Assembly (NCBI RefSeq): GCF_900639915.1
Contig: NZ_CAAAID010000002.1
Span: 62,001 to 126,000, forward strand
Direction of reading: 5' to 3'
DNA length: 64,000 nucleotides
Source of the DNA: Legionella nagasakiensis
GTDB lineage: Bacteria > Pseudomonadota > Gammaproteobacteria > Legionellales > Legionellaceae
Positions within the stretch are counted from its first letter, which is position 1. Every line of letters starts with the position of its first letter. The position numbers and the translations under genes were made by a program. Of this stretch, positions 19,256 through 28,088 are shown one piece after another. The notes below the pieces were generated by a model. That model was not told the DNA's origin. It did not search any database and saw nothing but the letters and a program-made list of their open reading frames with translations.

Positions 19256-19350
19256 GGGTCGGTTGACAATTGGTTTCACGGCTGCAAATTCATCTGATTT
19301 GCGCAAATCATAAGAATTTTCGCATCGCAAAACCAATTGTCAACAGACCC
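19256..19350. mobile_element. MITE with IS-like terminal inverted repeats
   Basis: 95 bases with no coding content. Terminal inverted repeats of 21 bases, one mismatch: the left begins GGGTCGGTTGACAATTGG and the right complement begins GGGTCTGTTGACAATTGG. TA flanks both ends and the symmetry extends to TTA/TAA. The centre holds the 16-bp palindrome TGATTTGCGCAAATCA (19295-19310). The outer bases GGGTC-x-G-Y-TGACA are shared with the IS 1.1 kb away, which suggests mobilisation by that transposase type. It fills most of the gap between the Kdo hydroxylase and dps genes. Confidence 0.7.
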
Positions 19351-19428
19351 TAATAGAGATCAAAATATTTCAATTATCCTGGTTTTCAACTATTCTTAGG
19401 CTCACCTATGAATAAAAAGGAGCTTGCA

Positions 19429-19869
19429 ATGAGTGAATTAGTGAATAAATTGTCTATCCTCTTAGCCGATACGTATGCTTTATATCTAAAAACTCAGAAT
19501 TATCACTGGCACGTGAAAGGACCGCAATTTAAATCGTTGCATGAATTATTTGAAGCACAATACCGTGAGCTTGCGGAAGCCGTGGATCAAGTGGCAGAAC
19601 GAATTTTAATCAAGGGTCACAAAGCGCCAGCTTCTTTTAAAGAATTTGAAACATTAAAAACGATTAAGGATGGTGATTCTAAATCCAGTTCCAATGATAT
19701 GGTCACAGAACTTGCCAAGGATCATGGAACCTTGGTGAAAGACTTGAATGTTGCTATGGCAATGGCACAAAAAATGAACGATGAAGGAACGGCTAACTTG
19801 TTAGCAAATCGAATTGAAGCGCATGAAAAAGCCCGTTGGATGCTGGAGGCTTCACGAATGGGCGCTTAA
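19429..19869 (+). CDS. dps: Dps-family DNA-binding ferritin
   Basis: Twelve-subunit ferritin-like protein that oxidises and stores iron and shields DNA under starvation or peroxide stress. The start at 19429 is chosen for AAAGGAG 7 bases upstream, giving 146 aa. Ferroxidase-site residues are visible: YHWHVKGPQFKSLHELFEAQY (two His, Asp/Glu of the Dps signature) and the following helix EAVDQVAERI. The final helix AHEKARWMLEASR is typical. It has little of the Lys-rich N-terminal DNA tail of E. coli Dps, so non-specific DNA binding may be weak. Followed by a small membrane-anchored protein gene. Confidence 0.93.
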   Translation: MSELVNKLSILLADTYALYLKTQNYHWHVKGPQFKSLHELFEAQYRELAEAVDQVAERILIKGHKAPASFKEFETLKTIKDGDSKSSSNDMVTELAKDHGTLVKDLNVAMAMAQKMNDEGTANLLANRIEAHEKARWMLEASRMGA

Positions 19870-19933
19870 TTTCTTTATACAGAGTCTGCCCCATTCTTGA
19901 ATTTACTTAGAATCACATACAAGGAGGTATCGT

Positions 19934-20188
19934 ATGGCAAATCGGCCTAATAATGTTGTTATGGTGGTGGTCATCGTTGTTATCGTTCTTTTGGCGGCAA
20001 TCATATTGCATCATATCTTTGGCGGGCCTCGGCCGGTTATTGTTCCAGTAAAGCCGCTTGAACCGGAAACGGAGACACGGGTCGAATTGCCGCCAGTCAT
20101 TGGCACACAACCCGGTCAGCCTGCTAACACGACGGGTGTTGGTGCAAGACAGAATTCAGAAGCGGGCAAAAGCCAGCCGTCACGATGA
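19934..20188 (+). CDS. small membrane-anchored protein, 84 aa
   Basis: Not recognised. Excellent ribosome site (AAGGAGG, 7 bases before ATG). One strong transmembrane helix at residues 8-26 (VVMVVVIVVIVLLAAIIL) is followed by a Pro/Glu-rich extracytoplasmic tail of about 55 residues (VPVKPLEPETETRVELPP) with no cysteine. It lies 64 bases after dps on the same strand, so they may be cotranscribed. A perfect palindrome terminates the region. Confidence 0.65.
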   Translation: MANRPNNVVMVVVIVVIVLLAAIILHHIFGGPRPVIVPVKPLEPETETRVELPPVIGTQPGQPANTTGVGARQNSEAGKSQPSR

Positions 20189-20236
20189 GTCGTAATTAGA
20201 ATTCTTTCAGTTTGGTGACGCTGAAGACAGATTCTT

Positions 20237-20254
20237 ACAGGACTTAAGTCCTGT
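20237..20254. terminator. perfect palindrome between convergent genes
   Basis: ACAGGACTTAAGTCCTGT is an 18-base perfect palindrome, with AAGACAG before and CTT after extending the pairing, placed between the 84-aa gene and the end of the 631-aa gene. Bidirectional terminator is the likely role. Confidence 0.55.
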
Positions 20255-20255
20255 C

Positions 20256-22151
20256 TTATTGTCCATAGACTGGTTTACTGCTGCTATGTTCTGCTGGCTG
20301 CTGACGTAACTTTCGGGCTTCCTTATACCATGGAGTATGTTTTATCTTTTTCTTGGTGAGTTGCGGTGCAAGTTTTGCAAACATGGTTTCCGCGTTTTTA
20401 ATGGCCTCATTTCCAGCATCGAGAGAACAGCCTGTTACTTCTGAATGAGTTATTTCAAGCTTTACGGTGTGTTTTAAATGGTCAATATATTGTTCAGCAA
20501 TTTTGGCAATGAATGGGTTTGTTGTAGTTACTTTTACTACGGTGCCTTTACTTAAAACATTGTCTATCATATTGATGACTGTAATAGCCAGGCGTTGTTG
20601 TTCCGCTTCTGGTGATTCAGACTTCTCGGATAAGGCACTTTTTACCATCAAAATGGCTCTAGGGATATTATCTTTGTAACTGAAAGAATATTGATGCCCG
20701 GAAGGGGATGTTATATTTAAACCGGTCTCTGTAAGAAATTCTTCAACTTCTTTTACCGTTAATTTTTTGGCAGAAAAATTAATGGTAATCAGAGAAGAAT
20801 GATTGGTTCTATGCAATAATATTTTTTTAGTGTCGGACTGATTAAGTAGGGCGTAAATCATCATGGAAGATAAAGAACTGGTGTCTTCCTGTGCGGTAGG
20901 TCGTGCATGAGATGACGGTTTATTTTTTAGCACATCCGCACGATAAGGCCTTGTTTGTAATTTGGCTGGGCAGCTTCTTTTATGGACTTTAATATAAACG
21001 GCTTGCAAACGATGAAAAAGTGCTTCCCAGGCGATGGTTAAATCATCGAACTCTTCCTGATGTTGCGAGGAAATTGCTTGAATGATGACCCATTGGTGTT
21101 TGAATACATCTACTTGATCATCATATTGCCTGATATGATGCGCTAGGTCACGTGCTGCGAGTGATTTTGATTGTTTTAGCAGTTTTATCCCTGTTTCGAT
21201 TTGTTCCTTAAATTGAACTAATATCGTGCGTGAGACTTCTTGATGCTTGCGCTCCATGTCCGTTGGTAATTCTTCAGGTATTCCTGCGATGGCAGCCGGT
21301 AAGGGATTTTCTTGATGATTAATCGGCATCCTTAATGCGATACATACGTCGCTAAGATTAATCGATAATCGATGCTCAACGTCAACGATTAAGTCGCGAA
21401 TCGTTTGTCCTGCTGTATTTTGATATTGACTTAAGTGTTCTATGATTTTGGATTGACTTAATTCTGGCAGCTTCTTACGCAAAAAATCGAGGAAGTCCTG
21501 ATAATATGGGTGCTCTGCACGTAAATTCTTTTCTGCAATAATGCATTCATACTCCCTTCGGATTAATTCAAAAATACCCATATGAATCAATTGTTGGCAT
21601 TGATCTTTTAAAGCTTCATTTTCTGTGCATTCATAAGTCATCGTAGCTTGCTCAAGCATATCTTGGATGGTGCTGGTGGATAGTGGATGGAATAGAGGTT
21701 CCTGCTCTGTTTTATCGAATCTAGATAAGAGTTCAAGATAGAAATTAGTTTGCAATGCTTTAATATAAACAGGGGCATCCGCTAATGCGTCAGCAAGATG
21801 AGAGATATTGTGGAAATGGCTGACAAATTCTGTAATATACTGATAATCAGGATTTGATTCTTGCAGTAAATCCACATGATCGTCGGCTGCTTGTGCTTCA
21901 ATTTCAGTTAATTGTGTGAGCAGAGATAGGAGCGTTTTATTTTGTTTCGCCTTATATAAGAGTAGTTGTTTGTCCGTCATTGGACTGCTGTTTATTGCGT
22001 CAGGAAAGTCCGCAAGTTTTATCGTCAGTTGTTTGTATTGATTCTCCAGTTCATGATAAGCGTTGATCATTAAAGCTTGACGTAGTGTTGCCGCGGAGGG
22101 TAATGAAAAAAAATCCTTGATGTTTTCAATCAATTTCTTACGATGTGCCAT
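20256..22151 (-). CDS. large helical hypothetical protein, effector candidate
   Basis: 631 aa, not recognised. No signal peptide or membrane span. Almost entirely predicted alpha-helical and charged, with long leucine/glutamine-rich helices (residues 20-400), a Ser-rich linker near 410-430, then a more globular region with VTTTNPFIAKIAEQYIDHLKH. The basic, polar C-terminus (EARKLRQQPAEHSSSKPVYG) would suit a Dot/Icm signal in Legionella, but that is only inference. A 48-codon ORF lies 130 bases upstream on the same strand. Could equally be a housekeeping coiled-coil protein specific to the genus. Confidence 0.55.
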   Translation of the reverse strand: MAHRKKLIENIKDFFSLPSAATLRQALMINAYHELENQYKQLTIKLADFPDAINSSPMTDKQLLLYKAKQNKTLLSLLTQLTEIEAQAADDHVDLLQESNPDYQYITEFVSHFHNISHLADALADAPVYIKALQTNFYLELLSRFDKTEQEPLFHPLSTSTIQDMLEQATMTYECTENEALKDQCQQLIHMGIFELIRREYECIIAEKNLRAEHPYYQDFLDFLRKKLPELSQSKIIEHLSQYQNTAGQTIRDLIVDVEHRLSINLSDVCIALRMPINHQENPLPAAIAGIPEELPTDMERKHQEVSRTILVQFKEQIETGIKLLKQSKSLAARDLAHHIRQYDDQVDVFKHQWVIIQAISSQHQEEFDDLTIAWEALFHRLQAVYIKVHKRSCPAKLQTRPYRADVLKNKPSSHARPTAQEDTSSLSSMMIYALLNQSDTKKILLHRTNHSSLITINFSAKKLTVKEVEEFLTETGLNITSPSGHQYSFSYKDNIPRAILMVKSALSEKSESPEAEQQRLAITVINMIDNVLSKGTVVKVTTTNPFIAKIAEQYIDHLKHTVKLEITHSEVTGCSLDAGNEAIKNAETMFAKLAPQLTKKKIKHTPWYKEARKLRQQPAEHSSSKPVYGQ

Positions 22152-22280
22152 TTATTATCTTCTCCACATAAGAAGATTTATAGTCTGACTTAATTAATAA
22201 TAGATTAAAAATTGAAAACTATTTAATTTTTAATTGATAATCGCCTTTCATGGAGCGAAATGATTGTGAGCTTACTTACT

Positions 22281-22427
22281 CTAGCTCAGGTTTTTGCCCG
22301 GTTTTGGCGCTATTTTTTGTTTTTTAGGATGACTATTTTTTTCTGCTTTTTGGATAATATCGCATATATTTTTAATATCCTCTATTTCAGGATGCTCTTT
22401 TATCTTTTTTGTTTTATTTTTTTTCAT
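22281..22427 (-). CDS. 48-aa lysine-rich small protein
   Basis: Read from ATG 22427 to TAG 22281. A good ribosome site GGAG sits 7 bases ahead. The product is hydrophilic and strongly basic (MKKNKTKKIKEHPEIEDI, ending KIAPKPGKNLS), with 15 lysines. The plus-strand frame through the same bases encodes only an implausible Phe-rich hydrophobic chain, the usual shadow of A-rich coding DNA on the other strand. It could be the first gene of a two-gene unit with the 631-aa protein. Function unknown. Confidence 0.5.
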   Translation of the reverse strand: MKKNKTKKIKEHPEIEDIKNICDIIQKAEKNSHPKKQKIAPKPGKNLS

Positions 22428-22540
22428 CGTTTTTCTCCAATTGGCCCATTATTTTAGGTATAGCAAACTTACCGCAATTTGCTTGTAATATTGACTTCTT
22501 TTGCTGAGAGCAGCAACATGGCATTAAAAAATATTGGATC

Positions 22541-24661
22541 GTGTGGGTGCAAACATTTCTTTTTCCTCTCAGTCTGTTTTTAAGCGCGAGCTTACTGTTT
22601 GTTATTCAGCCGATGGTAGCCAAGGTATTATTGCCGGTGTATGGTGGAACTCCAGCCGTATGGACGGTATGTATGCTCTTTTTCCAACTGTTGTTATTAC
22701 TTGCCTATGCTTATGCCTGGTTTTTAAGCCGATTAAAAGGCACTTCGTGGCGGTTTGTTCATTTGACGGTTTGCTTATTAAGCCTTATTTTTTTACCGCT
22801 TTTGGTTGTTCCTCCTACTGATGGAGGAATGCCAGAAATGGCAATTCTGAAAACGCTGCTGTTGCAGCTTGGCGTGCCTTTATTAGTGATTGGGGCATCA
22901 GCACCCTTGTTGCAATACGCTTTTAGTCAGACTAAACAGAACACAGGAAGAGATCCTTATTACCTGTATGTGGCCAGTAACGCAGGAAGCTTATTGGCAT
23001 TGCTGAGTTATCCATGGCTAATTGAGCGCTTTTCAAGAGTCGGTGAACAATTTTACGGCTGGAATATTCTTTATTTCGTTTATCTTTTCTTGATGACAGG
23101 GTTGTTGTTAATCCCTCATTATCAGTCACTAACCCTTACACTGGACACATTGGCTAAGATAACTTGGAGAAAGAAAGCTCATTGGCTTTTTTTGAGTTTT
23201 GTGCCCTGTAGCTTGATGTTGGGTGTTACTTTTTATATTACGACCGATATAGCAGCCACGCCTTTATTTTGGGTTTTACCTTTAGCGCTTTATCTGTTTT
23301 CTTTTGTGTTAACGTTTGCCAGAAAACCGTTGATTTCTCATGATTGGGTAGTGAAGCATATCCTGTATTTTTTAATATTCCCCATGCTTGCTTTTATTGT
23401 TGGCGTACAGCATATTTCGGTGGGCCAACTCATTATTGCCCATTTAACAGGTTTTTTTATGCTGGCGTTATTTTGCCATGGTGAATTGGCTCGCTTGCGC
23501 CCACCTGCATTTCAATTGACCACCTTTTATTTTTGTTTGGCATTAGGCGGCGTTTTGGCTGGTTTGTTTAATGGCTTGTTGGCGCCGCAACTATTTGCGG
23601 ACTCCTACGAATATCCTTTAGTGATATTACTGGCTTTATTATGTATTCCAATCCATCGAACCAAACGCCGTTGGCCGAGTGCCATGGTTGTATTGTTGAT
23701 GTTGCTTATTAATTCTTACATACCAGAGAAAAGCATATTTGGATGGATAAAGATATATCATACAGCTGAAATATTAGCATTAATTATTATTTTACTGACG
23801 TACAGAGCCAAATGGGATCTTTTTTTTAGTATGTTGATTTTATTCGTTTTTATTTTCATACCAGCGTTTAAATCGACTGAAATACTTAGTCAACAACGCA
23901 ATTTTTATGGAATAAAACAAGTGTTTTCTCATGCAGGAGCGCATGTGTTAATGAGTCAAAGTACAATCCATGGTTTTCAAGTTTATGATAACCAGCCAAA
24001 TGCCGGTACAAGGGCTTATTATGGGGCAATATTTCCTGTGGTTCAGCGAATGCAGGCTGCATCACCATCATTGAATGCCATGATCATTGGCTTAGGCACA
24101 GGGATTATGACTTGCCAATTTCGTAAACAAGATAAGGTTACGATGGTCGAAATTGATAAACAAGTGATTGATATTGCGAAAAATCCTAATTTTTTTACTT
24201 ATTTGCGTGATTGTCTGCCCCAGGTATCATTGATTCAGGCCGATGGTCGTATTGCAGCGGCTCAGGCTAAGGATGCGTCGTATGAATTGTTAGTCATAGA
24301 CGCATTTAATTCAGATTCTATACCGGTACATTTGTTGACCAGAGAGGCGTTTGCTATTTACCAGAAAAAGATTAAAGACGATGGTGTTATCTTGATTAAC
24401 ATCAGTAATCGTCACTTAAACTTATTACCCGTGTTGATTGCGGTTGGGCAAGCGTTTGATATGGTGGTATTACATAAGCAGCAGGCAGGTAATCCACACC
24501 TTGGACAATTGGCATCAGAATGGGTGTTACTGACTCAAAATGAAACATTGGCCAATCAGTTAATGGGGACAGATAAGTGGCGCTTTATGGCAGGAGCTAA
24601 ACGTGTTTTGTGGACCGATGATTATACTAATATTGTGCCTCTGTTAAGATTTAGATGGTAA
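22541..24661 (+). CDS. membrane-bound spermidine synthase-like protein
   Basis: About 706 aa. The N-terminal half has roughly ten or more membrane helices (starting with VVA-type FVIQPMVAKVLLPVYGG), and the C-terminal half (about 480-700) is a spermidine-synthase-like Rossmann domain. Visible: MIIGLGTGIMTC (nucleotide loop), TMVEIDKQV (acidic ribose contact), LIQADGRIA and LLVIDAFNSDSIPVHLLT. Such fused proteins are common, but substrate and aminopropyl transfer are unproven. The start is unclear: GTG 22541 has no ribosome site, and an ATT at 22523 would give the more natural MKKYWIVWVQTF. Divergent from the 48-aa ORF. Confidence 0.8.
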   Translation: MWVQTFLFPLSLFLSASLLFVIQPMVAKVLLPVYGGTPAVWTVCMLFFQLLLLLAYAYAWFLSRLKGTSWRFVHLTVCLLSLIFLPLLVVPPTDGGMPEMAILKTLLLQLGVPLLVIGASAPLLQYAFSQTKQNTGRDPYYLYVASNAGSLLALLSYPWLIERFSRVGEQFYGWNILYFVYLFLMTGLLLIPHYQSLTLTLDTLAKITWRKKAHWLFLSFVPCSLMLGVTFYITTDIAATPLFWVLPLALYLFSFVLTFARKPLISHDWVVKHILYFLIFPMLAFIVGVQHISVGQLIIAHLTGFFMLALFCHGELARLRPPAFQLTTFYFCLALGGVLAGLFNGLLAPQLFADSYEYPLVILLALLCIPIHRTKRRWPSAMVVLLMLLINSYIPEKSIFGWIKIYHTAEILALIIILLTYRAKWDLFFSMLILFVFIFIPAFKSTEILSQQRNFYGIKQVFSHAGAHVLMSQSTIHGFQVYDNQPNAGTRAYYGAIFPVVQRMQAASPSLNAMIIGLGTGIMTCQFRKQDKVTMVEIDKQVIDIAKNPNFFTYLRDCLPQVSLIQADGRIAAAQAKDASYELLVIDAFNSDSIPVHLLTREAFAIYQKKIKDDGVILINISNRHLNLLPVLIAVGQAFDMVVLHKQQAGNPHLGQLASEWVLLTQNETLANQLMGTDKWRFMAGAKRVLWTDDYTNIVPLLRFRW

Positions 24662-24732
24662 TGTTGTGTTAATATTGTATTAATGTTTGCCATATATAAT
24701 GTTGGTATTTAATAAAAAATAGCCAAATTGGT

Positions 24733-26079
24733 ATGTCATCGCTTATTGAGACACTGCAATCCTTCATAGATAGTATACAAAAGAACGACGTGACTATTTT
24801 TAGTGAACGCATGAAGTTTTATAGTAAAAAAATGGCTGTGTTCAATCATGACTTTTATCAGACAAATATCAATGAAAATGAAGAGATTCAGGCTTGCATT
24901 CAACAACTATTACTCGCTTTAGGGATTCCTAAAATTAAATGGGGACGGTATCTTCATGCTTCCTTGACTGTTTATGATTTTTTTCTGGAGTTACAGGAAT
25001 TAACCAACCGCGAAAATAAAAAAATTAATGAATTTTTAAGATTAATCACAGAAAAGAGTAAGCATAAAAAAAGGAAAATTCTCATCGGTGGCGCCATACT
25101 GCTTTTTGCGCTTTCTTTTATACCGCCATTTCTTATTACTGGAGGGCTGACTGCCATTCAAAGCCTTTTAGCGGTGAGTGCGTTCTTTCCTGTGATTGGC
25201 CTAATTTATACACTTGGTGTTGGAATATACAGTTTTTATCAGAGTGCTTCGGAACCAAATGTTTCCCTTCTGCACCGATTTCGTGAAAATTTTTCTTTGT
25301 TTGCTTCTTCAGCATTAAATTTAGCGGCTTATGGTGTGTTAATTGCTGCAGCAACCACCATGAATCCAGTAGCGGCTATATTATTTGTGGCTGCATCACT
25401 GGTTTCAGTATGCAATGAGGTATTTCATTTAGTGCAGGTCTGGAACGAAAATCGCAAGAAAGGTCCTATGACCGATGAGGATCTTCTCGAGGTTCGCCAG
25501 GAAAAAATCCGAATTGCTAATGACTATGCAAGACGCAGAAATAACGTAGTCATTGCATTGGCCGCTTCCATCGTTCTTGCCGGGATTATAACCGTGTGGA
25601 GTTTTGTGCCGGGTGGTATTTTTGTGAGCATTGTCATATTGGCAGCCATTGCTGTTGTTTATGGACTGAAAAAACTGTGTTCCTTCTATAATGATAAGCG
25701 GATGAAAGCACACCTGGTTCAGGAATTTGAAGCGTTAGAACATGCAGAGGAGGCTAGGTTGCAGGCTGAAGCGCATCCTGAGATGGCATCATCTCTAACG
25801 GAAGCAGCAAGAACAAATTCAGCTGAGTTAAGCTCAGTGTTTTCCCAAGAAAGAGCCATGAAACCTGGCTTTGCCAGTCGAGATGGTTTATTTTCTTCTG
25901 CCAGCAGACGACAGGTAAGAGAGGAGCAAGAATTACAGCCTTTACTGCGGCTGGCAGCGGTAGAGGTAGGTATAGATAAGTCGTCGTCTCCTTGCGCGCA
26001 ATCTATGGAAGATGCTCATGAGATGGATTTGGATGCTGCGCAAGTATATGTCCTAGGCGCTCCTCAGTCACTTATATGA
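24733..26079 (+). CDS. multi-span hypothetical protein, effector candidate
   Basis: 448 aa, not recognised. The N-terminal 115 residues are soluble and helical. Hydrophobic hairpins follow at about 118-170 (ILIGGAILLFALSFIPPFLI and LLAVSAFFPVIGLIYTL), 195-235 and 278-312. The C-terminal 130 residues are hydrophilic, rich in Glu, Ala and Ser. Paired hydrophobic hairpins with long soluble ends are common in Legionella effectors that insert into host membranes, but no catalytic motif is visible. It overlaps the convergent parE gene by 16 bases. Confidence 0.55.
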   Translation: MSSLIETLQSFIDSIQKNDVTIFSERMKFYSKKMAVFNHDFYQTNINENEEIQACIQQLLLALGIPKIKWGRYLHASLTVYDFFLELQELTNRENKKINEFLRLITEKSKHKKRKILIGGAILLFALSFIPPFLITGGLTAIQSLLAVSAFFPVIGLIYTLGVGIYSFYQSASEPNVSLLHRFRENFSLFASSALNLAAYGVLIAAATTMNPVAAILFVAASLVSVCNEVFHLVQVWNENRKKGPMTDEDLLEVRQEKIRIANDYARRRNNVVIALAASIVLAGIITVWSFVPGGIFVSIVILAAIAVVYGLKKLCSFYNDKRMKAHLVQEFEALEHAEEARLQAEAHPEMASSLTEAARTNSAELSSVFSQERAMKPGFASRDGLFSSASRRQVREEQELQPLLRLAAVEVGIDKSSSPCAQSMEDAHEMDLDAAQVYVLGAPQSLI

Positions 26080-27962
26080 GACGATACTTCAGCCAGATTT
26101 CCCTTATTTTCAAGCCATGTCTTGCGATCGTTTGCTCGCTTTTTGGCAAGCATCATATCCATCATCGCCATGGTTTCAGGTTCATCATCAAGGGTCAATT
26201 GCACTAATCTTCGGGTATTAGGATCCATCGTCGTTTCCCGTAATTGCATGGGGTTCATTTCACCTAACCCCTTGAACCGTTGTACATTGATTTTGGTTTT
26301 TTGATTTTTGGAAAGCTCGGTGATGATTTTTTCTTTTTCCTCATCGTCTAACGCATAATGTACGGCTTTGCCGACATCTATGCGATAAAGAGGTGGCATG
26401 GCAACGAAGACATGGCCAGCCTTAACCAATGGTTTAAAATGACGCAGAAAAAGTGCACAAAGCAACGTGGCAATATGAGCACCATCTGAATCGGCATCAG
26501 CAAGAATGCATAGCTTGCCATATCTTAAGCCGTCAAGATCGTCACTGCCCGGATCGATGCCAATGGCCACCGAAATATCATGTATTTCCTGGGAAGCCAG
26601 CACTTGTGATGAATCCACTTCCCAAGCGTTTAGAATTTTACCCCGTAATGGCAAAATGGCTTGAAATTCCTTATTGCGTGCCTGTTTGGCGGATCCTCCG
26701 GCTGAATCACCTTCCACCAGAAATAATTCCGCTTGATTTAAATCTTGCTGCAGGCAATCCGCCAGTTTTCCTGGTAAGGCAGGTCCTTGGTGGACGCGCT
26801 TGCGGGCAACCTGTTTTGCCTGACGCAGTCTTTTTTGAGCGCGTTCAATGGCAAGATTAGCAATCATTTCACCAGCAGTTCGATGTTGGTTCAACCAAAG
26901 CGCAAATGCGTCTTTGATGACGCTGCTGACCAAGCCTGCTGTTTGGCGGGAACTGAGACGCTCTTTGGTTTGTCCAGCAAACTGCGGTTCTTTCATTTTT
27001 ACCGATAATATGTATTGACAGGGTTCCCAGAGATCTTCCGCAGCGAGTTTTACGCCACGCGGCAGGAGATTACGCAATTCACAAAAAGAAGATAAGGCAT
27101 CGAACAATCCTGACCGCAGCCCATTAACATGCGTGCCACCCTGTATGGTAGGGATCAAATTCACATAACTTTCATTAACACTCGTTACTGGTGAGGACGA
27201 CCAGACCAAGGCCCAATCCACGGTGGCTTCTTCACTATGATATTCACCACTGAAAGGTTCCTGTGGGATGAATTCGGCAGCCAGAGATTGGCAAAGATAG
27301 TCGCTTAGTCCTTGTTCATAACACCAGTGCATTTCTTCATTGGTGATCTTGTTGATAAACGTCATGGATAAACCCGGGCAAAGTACGGCTTTAGCCCGTA
27401 GAACATGAATCAATTGTTTGCTGGAAAGACGGGTTGTATCAAAATAGCTGGCATTTGGCCAAAAGCGAATGATGGTCCCAGTATCACGTTTTTTAGTAAC
27501 GCCAATTTCATTCAGTTCTGCTTCTTTTTCTCCATTAATAAAAGACATGCTGTAGACAATGCCGTTGCGTTTGATGTTGACTTCAAGTCGCTCTGACAAG
27601 GCATTAACCACGGAAACTCCAACCCCATGCAAGCCACCTGAAAAACGATAAGTTTTATGAGAAAACTTGCCGCCAGCGTGCAGGCGGGTCATGATGACTT
27701 CAACACCACTTAATCCTAATTGGGGATGAATATCCACTGGCATGCCGCGGCCATTATCTTCAACTTCTACGGAACCATCTTCATGCAAGGTAACAAGGAT
27801 ATGGCTGGCAAAGCCTGCAAGCACTTCATCGACGCTGTTATCGATCACTTCTTGCGCCAGATGATTTGGACGGCTGGTGTCGGTATACATACCTGGGCGA
27901 CGTTGCACCGGTTCAAGACCGCTTAACACTTCGATGGCTTCAGCAGTGTAATTTTCAGACAT
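26064..27962 (-). CDS. parE: DNA topoisomerase IV subunit B
   Basis: ATPase subunit that, with ParC, decatenates daughter chromosomes. The start is taken at ATG 27962 (MSENYTAEAIEVL), 632 aa; a TTG 15 bases earlier is also in frame. GHKL ATPase motifs: EVIDNSVDEVLAG, VEDNGRGMPVDIHPQ, GGLHGVGVSVVNALS. Toprim: LVEGDSAGGSAKQARNK and DADSDGAHI. The C-terminal RFKGLGEMNP is intact. Length and EVIDNSVDEVLAG favour ParE over GyrB. parC is not in the window. It overlaps the end of the convergent 448-aa gene. Confidence 0.95.
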   Translation of the reverse strand: MSENYTAEAIEVLSGLEPVQRRPGMYTDTSRPNHLAQEVIDNSVDEVLAGFASHILVTLHEDGSVEVEDNGRGMPVDIHPQLGLSGVEVIMTRLHAGGKFSHKTYRFSGGLHGVGVSVVNALSERLEVNIKRNGIVYSMSFINGEKEAELNEIGVTKKRDTGTIIRFWPNASYFDTTRLSSKQLIHVLRAKAVLCPGLSMTFINKITNEEMHWCYEQGLSDYLCQSLAAEFIPQEPFSGEYHSEEATVDWALVWSSSPVTSVNESYVNLIPTIQGGTHVNGLRSGLFDALSSFCELRNLLPRGVKLAAEDLWEPCQYILSVKMKEPQFAGQTKERLSSRQTAGLVSSVIKDAFALWLNQHRTAGEMIANLAIERAQKRLRQAKQVARKRVHQGPALPGKLADCLQQDLNQAELFLVEGDSAGGSAKQARNKEFQAILPLRGKILNAWEVDSSQVLASQEIHDISVAIGIDPGSDDLDGLRYGKLCILADADSDGAHIATLLCALFLRHFKPLVKAGHVFVAMPPLYRIDVGKAVHYALDDEEKEKIITELSKNQKTKINVQRFKGLGEMNPMQLRETTMDPNTRRLVQLTLDDEPETMAMMDMMLAKKRANDRKTWLENKGNLAEVSSHISD

Positions 27963-28088
27963 GTTGCTAGAACTCAATCAAAAAATATCGTTTAAGTTTA
28001 ACATGAATAAAGAAATAACGTCACAGGCAGGTGAAAGACTGGCTGAATTTATTTCCTGGTAATAGGTTACAATACTACCCTTATGAGA

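Noticed and set aside
22260-22457. Phe-rich plus-strand frame of 65 codons
   Set aside because: It is the antisense shadow of the A-rich 48-codon minus-strand gene, which has the better ribosome site and a plausible protein.
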